Below are positions 1 through 5,375 of a stretch of DNA of 7,735 bases, in pieces. Source of the stretch: Bacteroidia bacterium (GTDB lineage: Bacteria > Bacteroidota > Bacteroidia > Bacteroidales > Azobacteroidaceae); contig BNTP01000104.1 in the NCBI GenBank assembly GCA_025996695.1, positions 1 to 7,735 on the forward strand, given 5' to 3'. The position numbers and the translations under genes were made by a program. Positions within the stretch are counted from its first letter, which is position 1. Each line of letters opens with the position of its first letter. The notes under the pieces are model-generated. The model saw nothing but the letters and a program-made list of their open reading frames with translations, did not search any database and had not been told where the DNA came from.

Positions 1-127
1 TTGTCTTGACCTTTGGTGGGGATGACACGTGAGGCATCAAAGCGGCGGCAAAAGTTATAGACTTGGGTGGTGTTGAACCCGCTGTCTATTGCCATAAGTT
101 TGATGGGCATTTCTACACCATCGCGGC
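1..127 (-). repeat. 127-bp repeat K, copy 1 (inverted)
   Basis: This is the reverse complement of 3741-3867 and 7609-7735. It encodes an internal terL segment that includes the second nuclease-domain aspartate motif (IDSGF). It forms the outermost part of the left arm. Confidence 0.95.
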
Positions 128-402
128 GTGTCCAATGTTCGTCCACCACTTTTGCCAACTGATTCCACACATCGGCAGCTGCCGTGTCGCCTTCTAATAC
201 GCGGTAGTCGATTGAATATGAACGTTTGTCGGCGCACCAGCCAACTATCTCCAATTCGATGCGGTCGCGTTGGATGTCCACTCCGGCGGTCAGGAAGCAT
301 ACATCGGTCGGCACTTTGTTTGTCTTGTAGTTTTCACGGCGGTTGTAGATGTTCATAAATGGGGGTGCTTCGCCTTTTTCCGCCCATGTTTCGCCAAGGG
401 TT
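1..402 (-). CDS. Terminase large subunit, internal fragment (left mirror copy)
   Basis: This is the mirror of 7334-7735, with the same peptide on the minus strand, open at the window edge. It carries the first nuclease-domain aspartate motif (GVDIQ) and the second (IDSGF). It is cut at 402/403, where the sequence switches to the displaced 210-bp repeat. It has no start codon, and its N-terminal ATPase half is absent. See 7334-7735 for the functional description. It probably represents the same locus, not a second gene. Confidence 0.8.
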
Positions 403-612
403 GTGAGTTTTGGGATAGATAGAAAGTTAAACCACCGAAGCAACTGACTGATTGATTTTAGTAGAAATATCCGTCAAGGAATCCCGTAATTTCATTAATT
501 CGTTTGGTGTAAATTTAGCAGGTTTCCCGTTGACAGAATTACCATTCAACCGCTGATAAAACCATTGAGGCGATTTATTAAAATAATTTTTTGCAAGATA
601 CGACACAGAAAT
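403..612 (-). repeat. 210-bp repeat, outer left copy
   Basis: This is a mirror copy of 7124-7333. It holds the last 61 codons of the DUF5053 gene, its stop and the antisense of the terL end. Here it is fused to the prohead protease on one side and to an internal terL segment on the other. Confidence 0.95.
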
Positions 613-984
613 GTCGCTAATGATGCCGTCTGTGATGTCTTGGAATAAGTCCTCGACCTTTGCGCGTTTTGAAAAACGGAGGGTAGCGCAAACTTCTTTT
701 TTGTCGTTTACCCACACTTTGGTGCTACGCCCAATCTGTGCATCCAGCGAATAACTGTTGTGCGAATCCAACACGGGAAGTCCTTTGTTGGCGCGCTCCA
801 TGCGGATGGCACCAGCTTCGCAGACCAGAATCTCGTTGTAATCCTCCTCCCAACTCCAACGGGCTACCGGCGTTTCGGTAGCGAAAACCACCTCCACCTC
901 GCGGGTTTCCGTGTTCAATGTATCGGGCTGAATAAGTGCCCTGCCATACATTTTTTGCATTGTTCTTGTGCTTGTTTTACTCAT
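427..984 (-). CDS. Prohead protease / DUF5053 chimeric ORF (left mirror copy)
   Basis: This is the mirror of 6752-7309, translating to the same 185-aa chimera. The first 124 residues are a phage prohead protease N-terminal part. The remaining 61 residues are the C-terminus of the DUF5053 protein at 2988-3380. The fusion point near 612 is identical to that at 7124 in the other arm. Two independent rearrangements would not hit the same base, so one joint has been copied or traversed twice. Confidence 0.8.
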   Translation of the reverse strand: MSKTSTRTMQKMYGRALIQPDTLNTETREVEVVFATETPVARWSWEEDYNEILVCEAGAIRMERANKGLPVLDSHNSYSLDAQIGRSTKVWVNDKKEVCATLRFSKRAKVEDLFQDITDGIISDISVSYLAKNYFNKSPQWFYQRLNGNSVNGKPAKFTPNELMKLRDSLTDISTKINQSVASVV

Positions 985-987
985 TTT

Positions 988-2364
988 CTACTGTGTTTTA
1001 TTGACTGAAACAATCATTTCACCATAATTTAAGCCTGCTTTTTTGAAGCGGGCAATATCCTGTTCTAATTCCGCAAAAAACTCTTCGGGTTCCCGCCCGA
1101 TTTCGCGGATAGTTTCGCTCCATGTAGATAACCCCGCTTTGAGTTTCATTATTTGCGCGTTTGTTTCCTTCACGGGGTCTAATTGTTGGACACGCGGAGC
1201 CGTCCAGTCGGCTTTGATTGGTTTGTGGAGTTTTCCTGCAATTAAGCAGGCATCCATAAACCACTGCCACACGGGGGCGCACAGTTGCGGGACAATCATA
1301 TTGTATTGCCAACTTTTGAAATTTGCCGTCACGTCTATTTTTGCCATGCGACCCGATGTGAAATTGACACGGGAATAATCCATCGTTAGCATCTCGTAAG
1401 TGATGCCATAAGCCGAAGCGATGCCCTGCAATATGCGGGCGGAATAGCTGTCGTAATCCGAAACACTGGGCGGGTCTGAAAATGTAACCGTTTCACCATT
1501 GTTGAGATATTCAATCATTCCCGGCTCTATATCCTCTCTCCTATCATCGTCCCCTTTTGTCGGCGCATCCTCTGCCCCGGTAATAAATGTAGCAAATGCG
1601 GCAGCTACTTTTTGCTTCATGAGTTGCGCATCTTCGTAGTCGCCAAAATCACTCATTTTCATAAATGAAGCAACGCCAAACGGCAATCCGCGCACCTGCC
1701 CCACCCGCAGGATTTCAAAGGCATGGATTACATCGCTTTTCGGATAAAAAGTACTTTCCCATTTGGTAAAAATCACGTCATTGTCTCCTGGATGATTTCC
1801 AAACAACCAATAGCCGGTTAGTTCACCTGCTTTGGAAAATTGAACACCCATGCGGGCAAAGCCTTGTTCATTTGTGCCGTTCCGGCTGTGGTCGAGCAGG
1901 TCGCCCTCCATAAGTTGCAGTTTGAGCGGGATGCCGCTCGGATTGTCGGTTGCCCAATGTTTCAAAATCAGCATATCGCCGCCTTCAACAATCGCCCGCA
2001 TCGCCAATTCCTGCAAGCCGTAGAATGTTGTTTTTCCATACCAGTCGCAATCAGTGGAGCCTGCCCAGTCGCGCCACATGCGTTTGATTTCTTTTGTTCT
2101 GAACAGGTCTCCAACGGGAGCCGGTTGGATGCCTTCACCAATCGTGTGGCGTGTGATGGCTTCCACAGCGCGATTTGCCCAACCGTTGTTGCGCACCATG
2201 TGGCGCGAACGGTCGCGAAGCGCGACCAAAGCCCCCGCTATTTCGCGGTTGGCTCCGGTCGATTTGGCATTGCGAAAAGATTTACCCCGCCTCCCTTTGT
2301 CTGCTGCGTTGTAAATCCTCAATTTGGGCATAGTTACTTTTATATGTAATCCTAAAAACTTCAT
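988..2364 (-). CDS. Phage portal protein, lambda family (left mirror copy)
   Basis: This is the mirror of 5372-6748 with an identical 458-aa translation. It follows the gpW-like gene with an ATGA overlap and precedes the protease by 3 nt, the same operon arrangement on the minus strand. See 5372-6748 for motifs and role. With no amino acid difference between the copies, divergence after an ancient duplication is excluded. Confidence 0.9.
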   Translation of the reverse strand: MKFLGLHIKVTMPKLRIYNAADKGRRGKSFRNAKSTGANREIAGALVALRDRSRHMVRNNGWANRAVEAITRHTIGEGIQPAPVGDLFRTKEIKRMWRDWAGSTDCDWYGKTTFYGLQELAMRAIVEGGDMLILKHWATDNPSGIPLKLQLMEGDLLDHSRNGTNEQGFARMGVQFSKAGELTGYWLFGNHPGDNDVIFTKWESTFYPKSDVIHAFEILRVGQVRGLPFGVASFMKMSDFGDYEDAQLMKQKVAAAFATFITGAEDAPTKGDDDRREDIEPGMIEYLNNGETVTFSDPPSVSDYDSYSARILQGIASAYGITYEMLTMDYSRVNFTSGRMAKIDVTANFKSWQYNMIVPQLCAPVWQWFMDACLIAGKLHKPIKADWTAPRVQQLDPVKETNAQIMKLKAGLSTWSETIREIGREPEEFFAELEQDIARFKKAGLNYGEMIVSVNKTQ

Positions 2365-2579
2365 CTGTTGCAATTTGAAAAATAACCGGAGTCAAAACTC
2401 GCATACGCACGGCGGCGCGGGATGCGTTCGGGAAACACTTCGGCTTCCATCATATTCAATGCCTCTTTCATTTCGGAAATGGAGCGATAGCTCACCGTTT
2501 TGTCGCCATACGTCACCGAGTGAACGCCTGCGACAATTGCATTTTTTAACGCTTCGTATTGCTGAATTGTGAATGCCAT
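2361..2579 (-). CDS. gpW-like head-tail joining protein (left mirror copy)
   Basis: This is the mirror of 5157-5375: 72 aa, starting at the ATG just downstream of the minus-strand promoter at 2594-2624 and overlapping the portal start by 4 nt (ATGA). Description and evidence are under 5157-5375. Confidence 0.78.
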   Translation of the reverse strand: MAFTIQQYEALKNAIVAGVHSVTYGDKTVSYRSISEMKEALNMMEAEVFPERIPRRRAYASFDSGYFSNCNR

Positions 2580-2593
2580 TTTCTTTTTTTCAA

Positions 2594-2624
2594 CAAAGGT
2601 AAACGGTAAAAAAGTGCCTCGCAA
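2594..2624 (-). promoter_or_regulatory. Bacteroidetes-type promoter for gpW-portal-protease (left copy)
   Basis: This is the mirror of 5112-5142. On the minus strand it reads TTG (-33), 20 nt, then TACCTTTG (-7 element), 14 nt before the gpW-like ATG. Confidence 0.7.
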
Positions 2625-2640
2625 TAGGCTCACTGCAAAT

Positions 2641-2657
2641 TCCGCAAAATATGCGGA
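2641..2657. other. Small hairpin in the intergenic region (left copy)
   Basis: TCCGCA (2641-2646) pairs with TGCGGA (2652-2657) across a 5-nt A/T loop. It is the mirror of 5079-5095 and lies just upstream of the minus-strand gpW promoter. It lacks a convincing T-tract, so I do not call it a terminator. Confidence 0.5.
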
Positions 2658-2762
2658 CTGTTAGTAAAGTTTAATATGTTTTTGTTACACGTCACAAATT
2701 TTTATGTTTTGTTTGCAATACTGTTAAAAATATTTGTATTTGCAAAAAAGTTGAGGATTTGT

Positions 2763-2793
2763 TTGGACAATAACAAAAATATTATTACCTTTG
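2763..2793 (+). promoter_or_regulatory. Bacteroidetes-type promoter for the 49-aa/DUF5053 cassette (left copy)
   Basis: The sequence has TTG at 2763-2765, a 20-nt spacer and TACCTTTG at 2786-2793, matching the known Bacteroidetes sigma-ABfr consensus (TTTG, about 19-21 nt, TAnnTTTG). The start codon of the 49-aa ORF is 31 nt downstream, giving a leader of roughly 25 nt. It sits in an AT-rich region back-to-back with the gpW promoter. Confidence 0.72.
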
Positions 2794-2824
2794 CGCACTC
2801 AAAAACAACGACAGTAATTTGGTT

Positions 2825-2974
2825 ATGAAAAAAAGAAAAAGCAAGGAACGAATAGAAGCGGAAAACGATTTGTTGTTCTACCTTGAATATTACAAAAAAT
2901 TTCCGCCCGAAAGTCTGTGGAAATTTCAATTGGAGATTGATAGATTGGAAGCACTATTGAAGAGAATGGATTAA
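2825..2974 (+). CDS. Small basic/coiled-coil protein, 49 aa (left mirror copy)
   Basis: This is the mirror of 4762-4911. It translates to a 49-aa peptide starting MKKRKSKERIEAEND and ending LEALLKRMD. It lies between a good promoter (2763-2793) and the DUF5053 gene, 13 nt upstream of the latter's ATG. See 4762-4911. Confidence 0.6.
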   Translation: MKKRKSKERIEAENDLLFYLEYYKKFPPESLWKFQLEIDRLEALLKRMD

Positions 2975-2987
2975 TAAAATTATAGAT

Positions 2988-3380
2988 ATGAAAACGAAAA
3001 TACAGGAATTAAAAACAAGGTTTGCCCATGCTCAAAGCGATGGCGAACGCGAAGCAATAGACAGAGAAATGGACGCATTACTCCATTCGGATAAATCCGG
3101 ATTTGAAAATGCTATGCTATCTGCTATTAAAGAAACAAATCAACGGGTTGAGGAACAGTTGTTGCGCCAAAAATTGGAGGGCGTATTACCCGCTATTTCT
3201 GTGTCGTATCTTGCAAAAAATTATTTTAATAAATCGCCTCAATGGTTTTATCAGCGGTTGAATGGTAATTCTGTCAACGGGAAACCTGCTAAATTTACAC
3301 CAAACGAATTAATGAAATTACGGGATTCCTTGACGGATATTTCTACTAAAATCAATCAGTCAGTTGCTTCGGTGGTTTAA
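2988..3380 (+). CDS. DUF5053-like protein (left mirror copy)
   Basis: This is the mirror of 4356-4748, an intact 130-aa ORF with ATG start. Its 3' end (3195 onward) is also found fused to the protease gene at 427-612. It converges on the antisense terL end with a 4-nt gap. See 4356-4748 for the domain description. Confidence 0.75.
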   Translation: MKTKIQELKTRFAHAQSDGEREAIDREMDALLHSDKSGFENAMLSAIKETNQRVEEQLLRQKLEGVLPAISVSYLAKNYFNKSPQWFYQRLNGNSVNGKPAKFTPNELMKLRDSLTDISTKINQSVASVV

Positions 3381-3404
3381 CTTTCTATCTATCCCAAAAC
3401 TCAC
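3195..3404 (+). repeat. 210-bp repeat, inner left copy (native context)
   Basis: This copy lies in what looks like the native context: the 3' end of an intact DUF5053 gene running into the antisense of the terL 3' end. It matches 7124-7333 in direct orientation. The flanking bases differ (t versus c at 3194/7123, t versus a at 3405/7334), which defines 210 bp. Confidence 0.95.
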
Positions 3405-3745
3405 TCCTGCGGCGTTTACGCTCACGCGATTGCGGGGTGTAATTTTCTTCGTCGGATTCTGTGGTTCGGCGGCTTTTTGCCGGTGTGGATGTGCCCGCCA
3501 TTGATTTGAGTTTATCCTCCGGAAAGCGGTCAATCCCTACTATGATGGAGGCGGCGCGGGCGTATATTCGGCAGTCTAATGGTTCGTTGCGGTCATACAC
3601 TTTTTGCCAATAGGTTTTTTGATAGCCTTTTATGATTTTGGTTACTTGCTCTTCGGCGGTTAAGCCACGAAAGTAGTGCTCGCCGTATTCGGGGAAATGG
3701 CAGTAACAGGGAGGCGGCGTTCCTTTTTCGTCTTTTTCAAGCCGC
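3385..3745 (-). CDS. Terminase large subunit, C-terminal fragment (left mirror copy)
   Basis: This is the minus-strand copy of the last 120 codons of terL (mirror of 3991-4351), including the HFPEYGEHYFRGLTAEE motif and the basic tail ending SEFWDR. The homology stops at the GCCGC joint (3741-3745). Reading upstream on the minus strand beyond it gives only antisense terL, so the open frame that continues to 3801 has a false N-terminus made of reverse-strand sequence. It is a fragment created by the joint, not an independent gene. Confidence 0.8.
3741..3745. other. Central inverted joint with 5-bp microhomology (GCCGC)
   Basis: Left of this point the sequence is terL antisense; right of it terL sense. 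The five bases GCCGC fit both sides: antisense terL reads TTCAAGCCGC and sense terL reads ACGCCGCGATGG at 7607-7618. It is a classic microhomology-mediated strand switch onto the complementary strand about 250 bp away, and it is the single event needed to create the big palindrome. Confidence 0.85.
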
Positions 3746-3867
3746 GATGGTGTAGAAATGCCCATCAAACTTATGGCAATAGACAGCGGGTTCAACACCA
3801 CCCAAGTCTATAACTTTTGCCGCCGCTTTGATGCCTCACGTGTCATCCCCACCAAAGGTCAAGACAA
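3741..3867 (+). repeat. 127-bp repeat K, copy 2 (central)
   Basis: This matches 7609-7735 in direct orientation. The match begins at 3741/7609 (the preceding bases differ, a versus c) and is cut only by the window end, so its length is exactly 127. The last base lies one position before the geometric centre (3868). Length 127 is a k-mer size widely used in de Bruijn assembly. Confidence 0.95.
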
Positions 3868-4351
3868 ACAGGCAATACCGGTGGAACGCTCAAAATCAGT
3901 AGACCGTACCAAAGCGGGCAAACAAATCGGCAAACTAAAACAATGGAACGTAGGCGTATCGCTATTGAAAAGCGAGTTGTATGGCTACCTGCGGCTTGAA
4001 AAAGACGAAAAAGGAACGCCGCCTCCCTGTTACTGCCATTTCCCCGAATACGGCGAGCACTACTTTCGTGGCTTAACCGCCGAAGAGCAAGTAACCAAAA
4101 TCATAAAAGGCTATCAAAAAACCTATTGGCAAAAAGTGTATGACCGCAACGAACCATTAGACTGCCGAATATACGCCCGCGCCGCCTCCATCATAGTAGG
4201 GATTGACCGCTTTCCGGAGGATAAACTCAAATCAATGGCGGGCACATCCACACCGGCAAAAAGCCGCCGAACCACAGAATCCGACGAAGAAAATTACACC
4301 CCGCAATCGCGTGAGCGTAAACGCCGCAGGAGTGAGTTTTGGGATAGATAG
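3741..4351 (+). CDS. Phage terminase large subunit (GpA type), C-terminal part
   Basis: This is the nuclease-domain half of the motor subunit that translocates and cuts phage DNA at the portal. From 3741 the frame reads the second acidic motif (IDSGF, codon 3782-3784 for Asp, in the context VYNFCRR), then the GpA-typical segment CHFPEYGEHYFRGLTAEE (His codon 4037-4039), and ends in a lysine/arginine-rich tail (RKRRRSEFWDR) with TAG at 4349-4351. No genuine start exists here: the ATG at 3758 is internal. Upstream is the inverted joint. Placing 7334-7608 before 3741 restores the frame without a break, giving about 294 aa of terL C-terminus. Lambda gpA is about 640 aa, so the ATPase half is missing. 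The gene converges on the DUF5053 gene with only 4 nt between stops. Confidence 0.87.
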
Positions 4352-4541
4352 AAAGTTAAACCACCGAAGCAACTGACTGATTGATTTTAGTAGAAATATC
4401 CGTCAAGGAATCCCGTAATTTCATTAATTCGTTTGGTGTAAATTTAGCAGGTTTCCCGTTGACAGAATTACCATTCAACCGCTGATAAAACCATTGAGGC
4501 GATTTATTAAAATAATTTTTTGCAAGATACGACACAGAAAT
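4332..4541 (-). repeat. 210-bp repeat, inner right copy (native context)
   Basis: This is the mirror of 3195-3404, covering the convergent terL / DUF5053 gene ends. Relative to 7124-7333 it is an inverted copy, so within the right arm alone the two form a 210-bp inverted repeat about 2.6 kb apart. Confidence 0.95.
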
Positions 4542-4748
4542 AGCGGGTAATACGCCCTCCAATTTTTGGCGCAACAACTGTTCCTCAACCCGTTGATTTG
4601 TTTCTTTAATAGCAGATAGCATAGCATTTTCAAATCCGGATTTATCCGAATGGAGTAATGCGTCCATTTCTCTGTCTATTGCTTCGCGTTCGCCATCGCT
4701 TTGAGCATGGGCAAACCTTGTTTTTAATTCCTGTATTTTCGTTTTCAT
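4356..4748 (-). CDS. DUF5053-like protein, putative HTH-type, 130 aa
   Basis: I recognise the pattern of the Bacteroidetes DUF5053 family, whose function is unknown. Residues 1-65 are charged and helical (MKTKIQELKTRF, then SAIKETNQRVEEQLLRQKL), with the look of a coiled coil or long helical hairpin. Residues 70-92 (ISVSYLAKNYFNKSPQWF onward, then NGNSVNGKPAKF) resemble a helix-turn-helix in a small regulator, followed by a terminal helix. It is transcribed against the packaging genes, 13 nt behind the 49-aa ORF and probably co-transcribed with it from the promoter at 4943-4973. It ends 4 nt from the terL stop. Its position suggests a moron, i.e. cargo inserted in a structural operon with its own promoter, perhaps a regulator or a host-interaction factor; that role is inference. 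The ATG at 4748 is the only good start and gives usual family length as I recall it. Confidence 0.75.
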   Translation of the reverse strand: MKTKIQELKTRFAHAQSDGEREAIDREMDALLHSDKSGFENAMLSAIKETNQRVEEQLLRQKLEGVLPAISVSYLAKNYFNKSPQWFYQRLNGNSVNGKPAKFTPNELMKLRDSLTDISTKINQSVASVV

Positions 4749-4761
4749 ATCTATAATTTTA

Positions 4762-4911
4762 TTAATCCATTCTCTTCAATAGTGCTTCCAATCTATCAAT
4801 CTCCAATTGAAATTTCCACAGACTTTCGGGCGGAAATTTTTTGTAATATTCAAGGTAGAACAACAAATCGTTTTCCGCTTCTATTCGTTCCTTGCTTTTT
4901 CTTTTTTTCAT
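4762..4911 (-). CDS. Small basic/coiled-coil protein, 49 aa, unknown function
   Basis: This is a short ORF with ATG at 4911 and TAA at 4762-4764. The peptide begins MKKRKSKERIEAEND, continues LLFYLEYYKKFPPES and ends LEIDRLEALLKRMD. The N-terminus is strongly basic and the rest is amphipathic helix broken by one PP. It has no signal peptide or membrane segment. I recognise no family. It is accepted as a gene because it begins about 25 nt downstream of a consensus promoter, fills the gap to the DUF5053 start (13 nt) and has codon and composition character of coding sequence. It could be a partner or leader of the DUF5053 protein, or a small nucleic-acid-binding protein. Confidence 0.62.
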   Translation of the reverse strand: MKKRKSKERIEAENDLLFYLEYYKKFPPESLWKFQLEIDRLEALLKRMD

Positions 4912-4942
4912 AACCAAATTACTGTCGTTGTTTTTGAGTGCG

Positions 4943-4973
4943 CAAAGGTAATAATATTTTTGTTATTGTCCAA
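4943..4973 (-). promoter_or_regulatory. Bacteroidetes-type promoter for the 49-aa/DUF5053 cassette
   Basis: On the minus strand: TTG at 4973-4971, 20-nt spacer, TACCTTTG at 4950-4943. The ATG of the 49-aa ORF is 31 nt downstream of the -7 element. It faces away from the gpW promoter at 5112-5142, so the two cassettes are expressed divergently and can be regulated separately. Confidence 0.72.
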
Positions 4974-5078
4974 ACAAATCCTCAACTTTTTTGCAAATAC
5001 AAATATTTTTAACAGTATTGCAAACAAAACATAAAAATTTGTGACGTGTAACAAAAACATATTAAACTTTACTAACAG

Positions 5079-5095
5079 TCCGCATATTTTGCGGA
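5079..5095. other. Small hairpin between the divergent promoters
   Basis: TCCGCA (5079-5084), loop TATTT, TGCGGA (5090-5095). It lies 17 nt upstream of the -33 TTG of the gpW promoter, in an otherwise AT-rich stretch. It could be an operator-like dyad or a weak structural element. There is no T-run after the stem on either strand to support a terminator. Confidence 0.5.
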
Positions 5096-5111
5096 ATTTG
5101 CAGTGAGCCTA

Positions 5112-5142
5112 TTGCGAGGCACTTTTTTACCGTTTACCTTTG
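5112..5142 (+). promoter_or_regulatory. Bacteroidetes-type promoter for gpW-portal-protease
   Basis: TTG at 5112-5114, 20-nt spacer, TACCTTTG at 5135-5142. The gpW ATG is at 5157, so transcription starting about 6 nt after the -7 element would leave a leader of only about 8-10 nt, made of A-rich sequence (GAAAAAAAGAAA). That supports 5157 as the start and a nearly leaderless mRNA without a Shine-Dalgarno sequence. Confidence 0.7.
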
Positions 5143-5156
5143 TTGAAAAAAAGAAA

Positions 5157-5375
5157 ATGGCATTCACAATTCAGCAATACGAAGCGTTAAAAAATGCAAT
5201 TGTCGCAGGCGTTCACTCGGTGACGTATGGCGACAAAACGGTGAGCTATCGCTCCATTTCCGAAATGAAAGAGGCATTGAATATGATGGAAGCCGAAGTG
5301 TTTCCCGAACGCATCCCGCGCCGCCGTGCGTATGCGAGTTTTGACTCCGGTTATTTTTCAAATTGCAACAGATGA
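5157..5375 (+). CDS. gpW-like head-tail joining protein, 72 aa
   Basis: This is a small protein of the phage lambda gpW / head-tail connector type, which in lambda (68 aa) docks on the portal after DNA packaging and forms the tail attachment site. The pattern seen is an N-terminal helix (TIQQYEALKNAIVAGV), a beta-hairpin segment (SVTYGDKTVSYRS, residues 21-33) and a second helix (SEMKEALNMMEAE), then a basic tail (PERIPRRR). This order and the YRS-helix signature fit the family. The frame is open upstream to 5103, but 5157 is preferred because of length and because the promoter -7 element would otherwise be inside the gene. It overlaps the portal start by ATGA, so translation is coupled. Confidence 0.8.
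   Translation: MAFTIQQYEALKNAIVAGVHSVTYGDKTVSYRSISEMKEALNMMEAEVFPERIPRRRAYASFDSGYFSNCNR

Larger units (their letters stand above)
1..3745. repeat. Left arm of a 7.7-kb inverted repeat
   Basis: This arm is the reverse complement of 3991-7735, with x pairing to 7736-x. I compared base by base at the outer ends, at the inner ends and at several internal landmarks, and all genes in the two arms have the same coordinates after mirroring and the same translations, so there are no indels and no visible amino acid differences. The mirror fails at 3746/3990 (G opposite T instead of C), which sets the inner limit. Such identity over 3.7 kb, including the abnormal joints inside each arm, argues for a very recent copying event or an assembly or amplification artefact rather than an old duplication. 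Confidence 0.97.

Noticed and set aside
3746..3801. N-terminal extension of the minus-strand terL fragment (peptide starting MVLNPLSIAISLMG)
   Set aside because: It is read from the antisense of sense-strand terL beyond the joint, so it is a by-product of the inversion.
3746..3990. A covalently closed hairpin telomere or replication terminus (as in telomere phages) at the centre of the palindrome
   Set aside because: The centre is an unpaired 245-bp terL coding segment, not a perfect palindrome, and no protelomerase-like gene or target is visible.
4807..5034. Hydrophobic 75-aa open frame (starts MKFPQTFGRKFF) antisense to the 49-aa gene, mirrored at 2702-2929
   Set aside because: It is mostly the antisense of the 49-aa ORF plus AT-rich intergenic DNA that contains the opposite promoter; phenylalanine richness reflects base composition.
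5079..5095. Rho-independent terminator
   Set aside because: The stem is only 6 bp with no T-tract following on either strand.
5103..5156. Upstream start giving a 90-aa gpW-like protein
   Set aside because: The extra codons overlap the promoter elements and add residues not expected in a gpW-sized protein; ATG 5157 fits better.
5363..5371. TTG start for the portal gene (461 aa)
   Set aside because: The ATG at 5372 with an ATGA overlap to gpW is the more natural coupled start; the difference is three residues.
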